A stretch of DNA of 64,000 nucleotides from Lampris incognitus (taxonomy: Eukaryota; Chordata; Actinopteri; Lampriformes; Lampridae), in assembly GCF_029633865.1 (NCBI RefSeq), contig NC_079216.1, positions 65,596,313-65,660,312 of the forward strand. The letters are read 5' to 3'. How positions within the stretch are numbered: position 1 is the stretch's first letter; every line of letters starts with the position of its first letter. Of this stretch, positions 52,300-64,000 are shown in pieces. The notes below the pieces were generated by a model that saw nothing but the letters and a program-made list of their open reading frames with translations, was not told the origin of the DNA and made no database searches. The position numbers were made by a program, and so were the translations under genes.

Positions 52300-53980
52300 G
52301 TAATAAAGTGTTTGTGTTTGACTGACTCACAAAGAATCGCCCAATTGCTCAATTAGGTGAAAGCGAAATATTATTGACGAATCACCTGCTCTGTATTTCA
52401 GAATGACTAGAATACCCGTCATCAGGCCAGAACTCATAGCAACAATAACAACCTTCAGTTTTCACCAAAATTCTGTAAATACGTTTGGATTAACGATTTA
52501 AAATAATATATTCCTACTGGATAAATATATCCTGTGGTTGCCAATCCTTCAAATAAATACCCATATGATCCCTCGAGGGCAATGACCGGTAAATAATGGG
52601 AAAATACCTGGCTTCTGTCTAGTGGATGGAAAAGGTGGTTTGTGACCAGACTCTGTTGAAATATCAGGGGAAATGTGTCAGAAGGTAAATGCTTTCTCCT
52701 TGCTGTCCAACTGCTCTGCAAATACCTTGGGGAAAACCACTTAATCTCCACCTTTTTTAAATAGAGCTGCTCATTTTCCAGCAACATAGTGCTATGTGGT
52801 TCTACCGGGCAGCTCCCAGGTGTGCGTATGCGAGTGTTTGAAATGCTTCTTTCCCTGCAAACTACTCCCGCAGGCTGTTGCCATACATGAAAAAAAATGT
52901 GCTTCTTTTTCATCCACATGCCTGAATAAATATAGATTTTGGTCACTCATGTATTCAATTGGGAACTGGAAAAGAAATGAGTGTACTGGTCTTTCAACAG
53001 CACCTAGAGGAACGAAGTGTTCGAAATACTTAAAAATCTTGCTTGGGGTGGAATTTTTTTCTTCTTCCTTTCAGGACACCTCAAGGTCTGAATCGATGGA
53101 TGCAGTGAATCAGTCACTGTGGCACTGGCTGTGTTGATATTGATCATTAGGGTATTCAATCAGGGCCCCTGGAGCCAGTTAGACTGAGAGATAGACAGGC
53201 ACACAGCAGGGTGAATCATCAGAGGGATGTGGGGAACGGGGCTCGGGGAGAATTTAACAGTGCCGTCTGTAAGCCCACACAGTCTCGAAGTGATAACCAA
53301 CTTCAAAGTTCATCCCCAGAAGTCTTTGCCGGTTCTCCGTAGAGAAAACTTGATGCTTTCTTCATCTGATGAGGACTTGGTTTGCAGTGATCGCTTCAGC
53401 GCTCTGCAGGGAACTGGTAGAATTTATAAATGTAGCAGGAGAAATGTGCCAGAACCAACCTGCATTTGCCAAGGTCTGCAGCAGGTACGCCTGCAGCCAG
53501 CGAGGCATGTTCCACTTTCTGAGGTTATTAAATTCTGGCATTTTCCTGAATAATTGCATTGTGATGGTGCCAGACGGCTATGAAACATTCTATTGTGCAT
53601 GCTCATATGCCTGGAAGTAAAGGGCTACTTTATAAATTAAATCTCAAATTGAGGAGTATTTGCCACATAGTAACTGGAACATGATTTTGAGAGAGGTGCA
53701 CAACCTTTTCACAATTTTAACATTACAGTGGTAAGGGCAGGCACGTGGGCAGATGTTTTAAGTAGGGGGTCTGCCAGCGAAAATGAAAAGTATTGTGGTG
53801 AGCCGGAGTGGAAGAATGGGTCGAGAGGCAGAGATCTTTTTTTAATCGCAACAACTCCCGTGCCCCCATACACCGCACGACCCCGGGAGGGGTCTTTTAT
53901 TTACACCGGCCAGAACGGACCAGAACTGACAACAACGTAACGACCCCCCCCCCCCCCGTCATGGTCCTACAGTCAGTTAG
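52300..53980. other. Intergenic, nothing recognised
   Basis: The longest frame (minus strand, 52455-52946) shows no family resemblance. No repeats of note. Confidence 0.5.
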
Positions 53981-53984
53981 TCAG

Positions 53985-54800
53985 TAAAGTGTCTCCTACT
54001 TGGTCTGAGTCGAACCCCCCAAAACAACAACACAAGAATAAGCACAACATGAACACCACATCATTAAAACACCATTTTAAGTCTAACATTAACAGGGCGG
54101 CACGGTGGCGCAGTGGTTAGCATGGTCGCCTCACAGCAAGAAGGTCCTGGGTTCGAGCCCCGGGGTTGTCCGACCTTAGGGGTCGTCCTCTGTGTGGAGT
54201 TTGCATGTTCTCCCCGTGTCTGTGTGGGTTTCCTCCGGGTGCTCCGGTTTCCTCCCACAGTCCAAAGACATGGAGGTCAGGTGAATCAGCCGCACTAAAT
54301 TGTCCCTAGGTGGTGAATGTGTGTGTGTGTGTGTGTGTGTGTGTGGGCCCTGTGTGATGGCCTGGCGGCCTGTCCAGGGTGTCTCCCCGCCTGCCGCCCA
54401 GTGACTGCTGGGATAGGCTCCAGCATCCCCGCGACCCTGAGAGCAGAATAGACAGTTCGAATAATGGATGGATGGGCATTAACAGTCCCATCAGCCATTG
54501 TGCTCCCCCAGCACAGAACCGCCGACAGACGGATCGACCGCCCCCCCCGGTCGCTACAGTATGATGTCATTGTTTTGTTTGGGTGGTGCGTGTGCAGCAG
54601 ATTTGGAATGGAGTCTTTACTCACTTCGTTATTAAACATGGACATTCCACGCAGCCCCGCCCACTGTTTAACGTAAAGCTATGTTTTATTTTTTTTGCAC
54701 TTGTACGTTAGGAAAAGTTAAGTACACTGTTGGGTCTAAGATGTTACACAGCCACCTGCCACTACTGGGGGGCTGCACCCACCACTAGGGGGAGGTGCAG
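53985..54800 (-). mobile_element. Dispersed element, copy 2, split by a SINE
   Basis: Reverse-complement counterpart of 13270-13640 in matching order. The SINE at 54096-54476 interrupts it, with CATTAACAG on both sides. Confidence 0.75.
54096..54476 (+). mobile_element. SINE family B, full length
   Basis: Head GGCGGCACGGTGGCGCAGTG, B box GGTTCGAGCCC, (GT)n and an ATGGATGGATGGG tail. TSD CATTAACAG at 54087-54095 and 54477-54485. Confidence 0.92.
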
Positions 54801-54876
54801 CCCCCCGCGCTAATGGGTTAGGGGGTTTGACTTCTGCTGTTGAGCTGAGCGCCAGTGTGTTCACTCTCTTCTGTGC

Positions 54877-57800
54877 TGCATCATACCCCGTCTGTCGTGC
54901 TGCATCATACCCCGTCTGTCGTGCTGCATCATACCCCGTCTGTCGTGCTGCATCATACCCCGTCTGTCGTGCTGCATCATACCCCGTCTGTCGTGCTGCA
55001 TCATACCCCGTCTGTCGTGCTGCATCATACCCCGTCTGTCGTGCTGCATCATACCCCGTCTGTCGTGCTGCATCATACCCCGTCTGTCGTGCTGCTGCAT
55101 CATACCCCGTCTGTCGTGCTGCTGCATCATACCCCGTCTGTCGTGCTGCATCATACCCCGTCTGTCGTGCTGCATCATACCCCGTCTGTCGTGCTACATC
55201 ATACCCCGTCTGTCGTGCTACATCATACCCCGTCTGTCATGCTGCATCATACCCCGTCTGTCGTGCTGCTGCATCATACCCCGTCTGTCGTGCTGCATCA
55301 TACCCCGTCTGTCGTGCTGCATCATACCCCGTCTGTCGTGCTGCATCATACCCCGTCTGTCGTGCTGCTGCATCATACCCCGTCTGTCGTGCTGCATCAT
55401 ACCCCGTCTGTCATGCTGCTGCATCATACCCCGTCTGTCGTGCTGCATCATACCCCGTCTTTCGTGCTGCATCATACCCCGTCTGTCGTGCTGCATCATA
55501 CCCCGTCTGTCGTGCTGCATCATACCCCGTCTGTCGTGCTGCATCATACCCCGTCTGTCGTGCTGCATCATAGCCCGTCTGTCGTGCTGCATCATACCCC
55601 GTCTGTCGTGCTGCATCATACCCCGTCTGTCGTGCTGCATCATACCCCGTCTGTCGTGCTGCTGCATCATACCCCGTCTGTCGTGCTGCATCATACCCCG
55701 TCTGTCGTGCTGCATCATACCCCGTCTGTCGTGCTGCATCATACCCCGTCTGTCATGCTGCATCATACCCCGTCTGTCGTGCTGCTGCATCATACCCCGT
55801 CTGTCGTGCTGCATCATACCCCGTCTGTCGTGCTGCATCATACCCCGTCTGTCGGGCTGCTGCATCATACCCCGTCTGTCGTGCTGCTGCATCATACCCC
55901 GTCTGTCGTGCTGCTGCATCATACCCCGTCTGTCGTGCTGCTGCATCATACCCCGTCTGTCGTGCTGCTGCATCATACCCCGTCTGTCGTGCTGCTGCAT
56001 CATACCCCGTCTGTCGTGCTGCATCATACCCCGTCTGTCGTGCTGCATCATACCCCGTCTGTCGTGCTGTATCATACCCCGTCTGTCGTGCTGCATCATA
56101 CCCCGTCTGTCGTGCTGCTGCATCATACCCCGTCTGTCGTGCTGCTGCATCATACCCCGTCTGTCATGCTGCTGCATCATACCCCGTCTGTCGTGCTGCA
56201 TCATACCCCGTCTGTCGTGCTGCATCATACCCCGTCTGTCGTGCTGCATCATACCCCGTCTGTCGTGCTGCATCATACCCCGTCTGTCGTGCTGCATCAT
56301 ACCCCGTCTGTCGTGCTGCATCATAGCCCGTCTGTCGTGCTGCATCATACCCCGTCTGTCGTGCTGCATCATACCCCGTCTGTCATGCTGCATCATACCC
56401 CGTCTGTCGTGCTGCTGCATCATACCCCGTCTGTCGTGCTGCATCATACCCCGTCTGTCGTGCTGCATCATACCCCGTCTGTCGGGCTGCTGCATCATAC
56501 CCCGTCTGTCGTGCTGCTGCATCATACCCCGTCTGTCGTGCTGCTGCATCATACCCCGTCTGTCGTGCTGCTGCATCATACCCCGTCTGTCGTGCTGCTG
56601 CATCATACCCCGTCTGTCGTGCTGCTGCATCATACCCCGTCTGTCGTGCTGCATCATACCCCGTCTGTCGTGCTGCATCATACCCCGTCTGTCGTGCTGC
56701 TGCATCATACCCCGTCTGTCGTGCTGCATCATACCCCGTCTGTCGTGCTGCATCATACCCCGTCTGTCGTGCTGCATCATACCCCGTCTGTCGTGCTGTA
56801 TCATACCCCGTCTGTCGTGCTGCATCATACCCCGTCTGTCGTGCTGCTGCATCATACCCCGTCTGTCGTGCTGCTGCATCATACCCCGTCTGTCATGCTG
56901 CTGCATCATACCCCGTCTGTCGTGCTGCATCATACCCCGTCTGTCGTGCTGCATCATACCCCGTCTGTCGTGCTGCATCATACCCCGTCTGTCGTGCTGC
57001 ATCATACCCCGTCTGTCGTGCTGCATCATACCCCGTCTGTCGTGCTGCATCATACCCCGTCTGTCGTGCTGCATCATACCCTGTCTGTCGTGCTGCATCA
57101 TACCCCGTCTGTCGTGCTGCATCATACCCCGTCTGTCGTGCTGCTGCATCATACCCCGTCTGTCGTGCTGCTGCATCATACCCCGTCTGTCGTGCTGCAT
57201 CATACCCTGTCTGTCGTGCTGCATCATACCCCGTCTGTCGTGCTGCATCATACCCCGTCTGTCGTGCTGCATCATACCCTGTCTGTCGTGCTGCATCATA
57301 CCCCGTCTGTCGTGCTGCATCATACCCCGTCTGTCGTGCTGCATCATACCCCGTCTGTCGTGCTGCATCATACCCCGTCTGTCGTGCTGCATCATACCCC
57401 GTCTGTCGTGCTGCATCATACCCCGTCTGTCGTGCTGCATCATACCCCGTCTGTCGTGCTGCTGCATCATACCCCGTCTGTCGTGCTGCTGCATCATACC
57501 CCGTCTGTCGTGCTGCTGCATCATACCCCGTCTGTCGTGCTGCTGCATCATACCCCGTCTGTCGTGCTGCATCATACCCCGTCTGTCATGCTGCTGCATC
57601 ATACCCCGTCTGTCGTGCTGCATCATACCCCGTCTGTCGTGCTGCATCATACCCCGTCTGTCGTGCTGCATCATACCCCGTCTGTCGTGCTGCATCATAG
57701 CCCGTCTGTCGTGCTGCATCATACCCCGTCTGTCGTGCTGCATCATACCCCGTCTGTCGTGCTGCATCATACCCCGTCTGTCGTGCTGCATCATACCCCG

Positions 57801-58275
57801 TCTGTCGGGCTGCTGCATCATACCCCGTCTGTCGTGCTGCTGCATCATACCCCGTCTGTCGTGCTGCTGCATCATAGCCCGTCTGTCGTGCTGCTGCATC
57901 ATACCCCGTCTGTCGTGCTGCTGCATCATACCCCGTCTGTCGTGCTGCATCATACCCCGTCTGTCGTGCTGCATCATACCCCGTCTGTCGTGCTGCATCA
58001 TACCCCGTCTGTCGTGCTGCATCATACCCCGTCTGTCGTGCTGCATCATACCCCGTCTGTCGTGCTGCATCATACCCCGTCTGTCGTGCTGCATCATACC
58101 CCGTCTGTCGTGCTGCATCATACCCCGTCTGTCGTGCTGCATCATACCCCGTCTGTCGTGCTGCATCATACCCCGTCTGTCGTGCTGCTGCATCATACCC
58201 CGTCTGTCGTGCTGCTGCATCATACCCCGTCTGTCGTGCTGCTGCATCATACCCCGTCTGTTGTGCTGCATCAAG
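54877..58275. repeat. 24/27-bp minisatellite, about 3.4 kb
   Basis: Unit GTGCTGCATCATACCCCGTC+TGTC (24 bp) with a 27-bp variant that has an extra CTG, about 135-140 copies. Since both lengths are multiples of three and no frame has a stop, frames of over 1000 codons exist on both strands (VLHHTPSV on plus, GMMQHDRR on minus). No splice context, signal or conserved domain supports either as a protein. Confidence 0.97.
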
Positions 58276-58279
58276 CGTT

Positions 58280-59300
58280 TCAGAAGGTAGGGATCAAGTC
58301 CGTTTTCAACTGTCTTTTGTCTGTCAATCTGTCTTATTGCCTCTCTCCCTTTCACCTTGCCACTATCTGTCTGAGTCTTTCTATCAGAGAGGCAGGGGAT
58401 GTTTTATCGGAGTAAAGTACACCACGGTGCAGTAATATCTCCCGAGACAGCCGGGGAGCTGATAGGTATCACCCTACAAACAGGCTGTTTCTCCCTGGAC
58501 TCTTACACAGAGATAATGTGCTGCATTCTCCCCTTCCTCTCCCCCTCTGACCCCGGCTGTCTCTCCTTCTCTTTGTATTCGTCCGTCTGTCTGTTTATCG
58601 CTCCGCGTGTCTGTCCGTCAGTCAGCACGCGTCTTCCTCCGCCTCTTGGGCCGCGTATCCGTCTGCCTGTCTGCCTCCATCCTGGTGTCTCCATACCTAT
58701 ATCTCCCCGTGTCAGGGTGATCTCATGGGGATGGAGGTGTGTTTTTCCAGTTAGCTTCCTCAGTTGGCGATAGTGCTGATATTAGCCTTGTGTGTTCTCT
58801 CTAACCCAGGATGGAATTAGAGCCACCGCCCACCGGGACCCCCTGCACGAGGGATGGGTTGTTGCTACACCCGGCTACAAGCGCAGTTGCACCGCCGTGG
58901 ATCTAGATGTATTTGTTGAGTGTGCATGTGTTTCCGTGCACGGTGCCAGCTCTCCTACTGTCCGCGTGTGTGTGTAGTGCGTCACCTGGCGTTCTCTGTC
59001 CCAGCTTGCTGGTGGTGTCGGGCATATGGCGACCCTGGGACACGGGCCGCACATAACGCCCTGTATGCCACCAAAGACACCTTTGACGTCATACACCCCC
59101 ACGCCGCTCCTCTTAGCTCCACTCCTGTTTCCTCCTCCTCCTCTCGAATTCTCTTTTCTTTACTCCCGTCTTTTTAGAACTCCGCACTATAAAGCCCTCG
59201 GAAACCCGGCTGAAAGATTAGATATGTTACGTGATATTAAACCCACACGCTGTTATACTTAAAAAGCACTGGATTCTACCATTTCAAAATAAAAGCGACT
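58280..59300. other. Intergenic, nothing recognised
   Basis: CT- and TCTG-rich stretches, no gene. Confidence 0.5.
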
Positions 59301-59303
59301 ATA

Positions 59304-59464
59304 GGCGGCGCAGTGGTTAGCGCGGTCGCCTCACTGCAAGAAGGTCCTGGGTTCGAGCCCCGGGGTTGTCCAACGTGTCTGCGTGGGTTTCCTCCGGGTG
59401 CTCCGGTTTCCTCCCACAGTCCAAAGACCTGTAGGTCAGGTGGATCGGCCGTACTGAATTGTCC

Positions 59465-59503
<39 letters not shown>

Positions 59504-59536
59504 GGCCCTGTGATGACCTGGCGGCCTGTCACTGCC
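59304..59536 (+). mobile_element. SINE family B, internally and 3' deleted
   Basis: Head GGCGGCGCAGTGGTTAGCGC and B box GGTTCGAGCCC, loss of about 45 bp before GTGTCTGCGTGGGTTTCCTC, then (GT)n and CTGGCGGCCTGTC, where it stops. Confidence 0.8.
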
Positions 59537-59837
59537 ACTGAGGGGAGGGCAGGAAAAAAACCATGCAGAAATCTCTCAGCTGGAATGACAAAATGTATTC
59601 TTCCCTTTGCAGTCAGCGGGTAGGGTAGTTCCTTCATGCAGGACACGGTTTATCGCAGGGAGATGATTACACAAATGAGTTTTTAGGGGCTTTAACAAGG
59701 CGACGTCATTCGTGCTTTATCTTTCATCGTAAATATGTTGTCAAGACGGCAAAGTCTATAAGCTTTCATCTGCTGAGCGTAAAACATAATATATCAAGCA
59801 AACACATTTAATGAGCTGAAGAAAACACCAACTGGTA

Positions 59838-59839
<2 letters not shown>

Positions 59840-59872
<33 letters not shown>
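59840..59872. repeat. (GT)n microsatellite
   Basis: About 16 units. Confidence 0.95.
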
Positions 59873-59876
<4 letters not shown>

Positions 59877-59970
59877 ATCACATTTATTTTTACTTGCTAC
59901 CCTGAGACAAGGTGAAAGAATGCTGGCCTAGCAATGACCTAGGAAAAGGCCCACGGCAACACACTTATGT

Positions 59971-60086
59971 CCATCCATCCGTTATCCAAACCGCTTATCC
60001 TGCTCTCAGGGTCGTGGGATGCTGGAGCCTATCCCAGAAGTCATCGGGCGGCAGGCGGGGGGACACCCTGGACAGGCCACCAGGCC
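59971..60086 (-). mobile_element. SINE family B 3' fragment within a 46-bp direct repeat
   Basis: CCATCCATCCGTTATCCAAA through GGACACCCTGGACAGGCC is the minus-strand 3' third of family B. The flanking 46-bp segments 59925-59970 and 60087-60132 are identical except one base. Confidence 0.85.
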
Positions 60087-60199
60087 GGCCTAGAAATGAC
60101 CTAGGAAAAGGCCCACGGCAACACACTTATGTGTTCTGCTTAACTATCAAACTATGGTACATAAACTACTTCCTTTCTTGCTCCCTGCCCTCTGTCCCT

Positions 60200-60291
60200 G
60201 CCCTCTCTCTCTCTCTCGCTCTCGCTGTCTCTCTCTCTCGCTGTCTCTCTTGCTCTCTCTCTCTCTCTCTCTCGCTCTCGCTGTCTCTCTT

Positions 60292-60328
<37 letters not shown>

Positions 60329-60343
60329 CTCGCTGTCTCTCTT

Positions 60344-60392
<49 letters not shown>

Positions 60393-60440
60393 CTCGCTGT
60401 CTCTCTTGCTCTCTCTCTCTCTCTCTCTCGCTCTCTGTCT
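60200..60440. repeat. CT-rich minisatellite
   Basis: (CT)n with recurring CGCTCTCGCTGTCTCTCTTG units. Confidence 0.95.
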
Positions 60441-60783
60441 TTTCATACATGTGCGCACCCTTTCTCTCCTGTCGCTCTCTTTCTGTCTTGCTCCGATTGA
60501 GCCCTCGGGCCACATGAATAATGTTGGTGGGTGACCTTTGACTAACCTTAAGTAGTGAGAATACCATGCGATGACCATCCCTTCCTCCTTCATGCCATTA
60601 TGCATTTTCCCCTCTTCCTAAGGCGGTCCAGGGGACATCAGCTGGGATCAAAGTCCAATGCCGAGCGCTAGACAGAACAAATTTTACGAAGACCCTTAAT
60701 ATTCTGGTCACAATATATAGATCACCTCCTCCACGGTAAAGCGTATTGTCTATCACAACAGTCATGGTAAAGATGAGCTGCAC

Positions 60784-61225
60784 GGGGTGTCTGGGTAGCA
60801 TGGCAGTCTATTCTGTTGCCTACCAACACGGGGATCGCCGGTTCAAATCCCCGTGTTACCTCCAGCTTGGTCCGGCGTCCCTACAGACACAATTGCCGTG
60901 TCTGCGGGTGGGGAGCCGGATGTGGGTATGTGTCCTGGTTACGGCACTAGCACCTCCTCTGGTCGGTTGGGGTGCCTGTTCGGGGGGGAGGAGGAGGAAC
61001 TGGGGGGAATAGCGTGATCCTTCCACATACTACGTCCCCCTGGTGAAACTCCTCACTGTCAGGTGAAGAGAAGCGGCTGGCGACTCCACATGTATGGGAG
61101 GAGGCATGTGGTAGTCTGCAGCCCTCCCTGGATCGACAGAGGGGGTGGAGCAGCGACCGGGACAGCTCGGAGAATGGGGTAATTGGCCGGATACAATTGG
61201 GGAGAAATCCCCCCTACCAAAAGAA
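60784..61225 (+). mobile_element. SINE family A, full length
   Basis: Head GGTGTCTGGGTAGCATGGCA, B box GGTTCAAATCC, body through GGGGTAATTGGCCGGATACA. No certain TSD. Confidence 0.85.
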
Positions 61226-61269
61226 GAATATTAACCCTAACATACATGTCTTTTGCATAGAAGCAGATC

Positions 61270-61700
61270 TTTTTTTTTCTTGTTTTTCTTCAGTCCATCA
61301 GGTGCGTTGGCAGAGCAGAAGGGGGTGTAGACCTGAATGATGGAGTTCAGGTAGGCGGCAGCTGTTTCAGTTTCTGTTTTGTAAGCGACTGTCAGGGTTT
61401 TGAATTTGATGTGGGCAGCGGCTGGTGAACAGCGGGGTGACGTGTGCTCTTTTGGGCTGATTTAAGACCAGATGTGCTGCTGCGTTCTGGATCATCTGCA
61501 GACCTACATGGGGAGGCCTGCCAGTAAGGAGGTGCAGTAGTCATTGCGTGGTATGACGAGAGCCTGCATGTACCGGGAGTTGTGCTGCTGCCTGCTCGGC
61601 CAGGTAGGGTGTGATCTTCCTGATGCAGTGCAGGGCAAATCAACACGACCGAGCAGTTGAGGTCACGTGAACCTTAAAGGTTGGTTGGTCATCAATCATG
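61270..61700 (-). pseudogene. LINE reverse-transcriptase C-terminal relic
   Basis: On the minus strand, with frameshifts: FALHCIRKITPYLAEQAAAQ, then LQMIQNAAAHLVLNQPKRAH and VTPLF. This is the region after the RT domain of widespread fish non-LTR elements. Several indels break it. Confidence 0.75.
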
Positions 61701-61834
61701 GTTTACAAGAGTATAAATAGTTTTTGCATCCCCCCCCCCCGTCTCTTGGCTCATTGCATTTTGATTGGTAACGAAGGTCAAAGGTCATATGATGACAAGG
61801 CACCTGAGACACCAGATTGTTGTTATTTACATGA

Positions 61835-61935
61835 CCGCTAGAGGTCGCTTAACTTTAAAAGGTAACTATAAGTCGCAATAAGCTGCTTGTACAAACGACC
61901 TGCGGGGTCGTTGTTTGGTGGAGGACCGTCTCAGA
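61835..61935 (+). mobile_element. Fragment of the 7.15-7.57 kb element
   Basis: ACCGCTAGAGGTCGCTTAAC and AATAAGCTGCTTGTACAAAC, then ACGACC...GGTCGTT match 7463-7560. Confidence 0.75.
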
Positions 61936-61939
61936 TGCA

Positions 61940-62370
61940 TGATTTCAGCCGTTAATCTGATAATCAGTTGCACTGTGCCTCGCATGTGTCTGAACCAGTT
62001 GCGTCAGCCAACACAGAAGGATCTGCAAAATAACTCGGGGTGCAAAGAAATTGCCAGAGAAAGTGTTATTTCTCTTGGACACTACAGATGATGGAGGTAC
62101 AGGGCCCGTGGGAGAGTGGAATTGTTTTTCTTCTCTCCTCTGCAGAGGTTATCCCAGGTAACACCTTGTCAAGTGTTATTAAAGAGCTAAAAATGGCCTG
62201 TGCAATTATAGCAACCTGAATGCAAATACCAAGGCCAGGTTTTGTGTGTATTTATGTGGTCAGTGTGTGTCTTTTGTGGAATTGCATGCATGTATGTATT
62301 TGTATTCATATTTGTACATCCCTGAAGTACAGTTGCAAGCAGGTAGAAACAGCGGACGACAACGGACACC
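61940..62370. other. Intergenic, nothing recognised
   Basis: Includes a short AAGTGTTAT duplication at 62070 and 62171. No gene. Confidence 0.4.
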
Positions 62371-62379
62371 CTGTATCCT

Positions 62380-62660
62380 TATGTTGTGTTCACACCAGAC
62401 GCGAAGCAGTTGTTTCGCGCGGTGGGATCACATAGAAAGTCAGTGCAGAGATGCGAATCGAAGCGGATTCGCGCGAGTTGAAATTATTCAACCTGAGCGA
62501 GAAATTCGCGTGACGCTGTGTGGCGAGAGCCTGTCAGCGTTGAGATTCTCCGGACGTCACTGGTGTCCTGTTGAGTCCTCTCCTCTTTTCCGGGAGAGAA
62601 TTCCCGGGTTCGCGTACTTGATCCTGCGGCCAAAGTCGCGCGAGTAAAGTGAGGCGAAAT
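62380..62660. mobile_element. Harbinger/ISL2EU-like fragment (tentative)
   Basis: TTGTGTTCACACCAGACGCG followed by GAAGC...TTCGCGCG is a terminus style of teleost DNA transposons. CpG-rich GCGCGAG and TTCGCG motifs recur to about 62655. The opposite end was not verified. Confidence 0.35.
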
Positions 62661-62689
62661 TTCGCATAGACCCTCAATTTGGAGGGAGC

Positions 62690-62770
62690 ACAAAAACCTT
62701 TTCAGGGGGGAAAGGTGCAAAACCTCAGGAATAGCAACACATAAGAGGGATCCCTCTTCCAGGATGGATA
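62690..62770. mobile_element. Dispersed repeat (copy 3 of 3), fragment
   Basis: AAAACCTCAGGAATAGCAAC and AGAGGGATCCCTCTTCCAGG match 29000-29045. Confidence 0.5.
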
Positions 62771-63259
62771 AAGGCCTTCACACATCTCTTTGTCTGTCAT
62801 CGGTGTGTGTGTGTGTGTGTGTGTGCTGACTGTGTAATCCAAAGTGGGAATATGTGTCTCTGTCTGAGAGTCTCCAAAGAGCAGGGTGACAAGACCTCCT
62901 TAAATGTGCACAGCTCTGCAAAAACAGACTTTTGGCGTTTTGTGCCAGTGCATTGCAAATAAAGCATCAGATAAATGGGTCTGTTCTGTCACCGTGAACC
63001 GAGCCCATATTCCACCGGGTTGAGCGGTATTTTCTTTCAATGACATTTTGTTTGTTGTACTTCAAAACGGCACTCAGCCTCAAATGTGGTTTGTGTCTGT
63101 CACGGCGAATAGTGTCATATCAGCTCTTTCCCGCCGCCTCTTTTCACCACCACCCAAACAGCTGCACTCATTCCTCTCTTTTTCTAATACACACATAGTA
63201 TATATATATACACACATATACACTGAGGCAATGATGCACCACTCTGCACACAAATTGGC

Positions 63260-63480
63260 ACGCACTCACTCAATCACTTAATTACTCACTCACACACATA
63301 ACAACACACTCAAACATGCACATACATGCACACACACACATGCACATACATGCACACACGCACACTCACACATGCACACACACATGCATACTCACATATG
63401 CACACACACTCATGCAGACACGCGCACCCACACACACACACATGCACATACATGCACACGCACACACATGCACACAAATA
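63260..63480. repeat. CA-rich minisatellite
   Basis: ACACATGCACATACATGCAC-type units, about 200 bp, with open frames that are artefacts. Confidence 0.9.
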
Positions 63481-63489
63481 CAGTTACAG

Positions 63490-64000
63490 TTACAACAGTA
63501 CTTCACTGCAGGGTACTTACACCCAGAATGCATCACTCCATGGGAACTGACCTCTTTCATTTCCACCCTGCACCTCTCCATCTTTCTCAGCTTCCACATG
63601 CATCCAGCCGTTTAGTCCTCCTTTCATTACTGCATCCACCCTTCTCTCTGGAAACGTAAACAAGGTTTCATGTCTCTTTATATGTGTGTTCACGTGCACT
63701 AGGACTGCCAGACAGACCACCTTTGAAGAGCAGGTCAATCATCAATACTCAGTCAGTTGCCCCCCCCCCGGATGTAATGAGAGATATCCACGGATGACAG
63801 TAATTGTTGTTCTAATCAAAAGGAAGTAGATGTGTTTGTGTTAAGTGCTTTTGTGTTACTGTGGGAGCCTGTGTGATCTATGAATATTTCTCTTCATATG
63901 AATCTTATCCTGCCCTGATGCATGTCACATACAATTACTGGTTTTGGTATGTTTTGTGTATTTGTTTTTCTGTGTGAAAATACACTTGTACTTTTTTTGT
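63490..64000. other. Intergenic, nothing recognised
   Basis: No gene or repeat family; a C9 run is at about 63761. Confidence 0.5.

Noticed and set aside
52455..52946. 163-codon minus-strand frame as a gene
   Set aside because: No recognisable domain, no splice partners and ordinary intergenic composition.
54855..58415. 1186-codon open frame (VLHHTPSV repeats) as a protein gene
   Set aside because: It is produced by a stop-free 24/27-bp tandem repeat. The opposite strand is also open for over 1000 codons, and no promoter, splice or domain evidence exists.

Overview
The window looks like teleost fish genomic DNA. It holds one split vertebrate gene with consensus GT-AG introns, many tRNA-derived SINEs flanked by target-site duplications, remnants of several non-LTR retrotransposons, a Ty3/gypsy relic, Tc1, hAT and Harbinger-like DNA elements, and a very high load of micro- and minisatellites. 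There is no bacterial-type gene organisation, no CRISPR array and no recognisable functional RNA gene.

The only gene I am confident of is hepatocyte growth factor (hgf; whether it is the fish hgfa or hgfb paralogue cannot be told from the window). It lies on the plus strand in 18 coding exons from the ATG at 5527 to the TAG at 35735-35737. The spliced exons sum to 2142 nt (713 residues) and every junction is in phase. The order is signal peptide, PAN/N domain, four kringles, a linker with an R-I activation site, and a serine-protease homology domain without a working catalytic triad. A GC-rich first exon follows about 1.8 kb of GA-rich minisatellite, and a CpG-rich block fills the start of intron 1.

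Layout: 1-2390 is a SINE, (GA)n and a 15-bp minisatellite. 2420-2960 is a GC-rich element-like block. 3600-5410 is polypurine minisatellite. 5430-36055 is hgf with its introns, which carry SINEs, two very large near-perfect inverted repeats (about 11.0-11.3 kb and 19.73-20.25 kb), a Harbinger-like MITE, a hAT MITE, a Tc1 transposase relic and a BED-finger fragment. 36.5-37.6 kb is an R4/Rex6-like LINE 3' end on the minus strand. 41.03-41.63 kb is a 34-bp minisatellite open in all three forward frames. 45.3-45.9 kb is an AT-rich minisatellite. 47.1-49.0 kb is a deleted gypsy element. 49.4-49.85 kb is a palindromic tandem repeat. 49.97-50.6 kb is a LINE fragment. 51.3-51.9 kb is a SAM-plus-zinc-finger gene fragment. 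54.88-58.27 kb is a 24/27-bp minisatellite with long accidental open frames on both strands. The rest is SINE, LINE and microsatellite debris.

The most noteworthy points are the further decay of the HGF protease-like domain (the usually retained Asp of the triad is Asn, the oxyanion-hole Gly is Arg, and there are two extra cysteines), the giant foldback in intron 7, and several clear nested or paired transposon events. I did not find a new multi-gene system.
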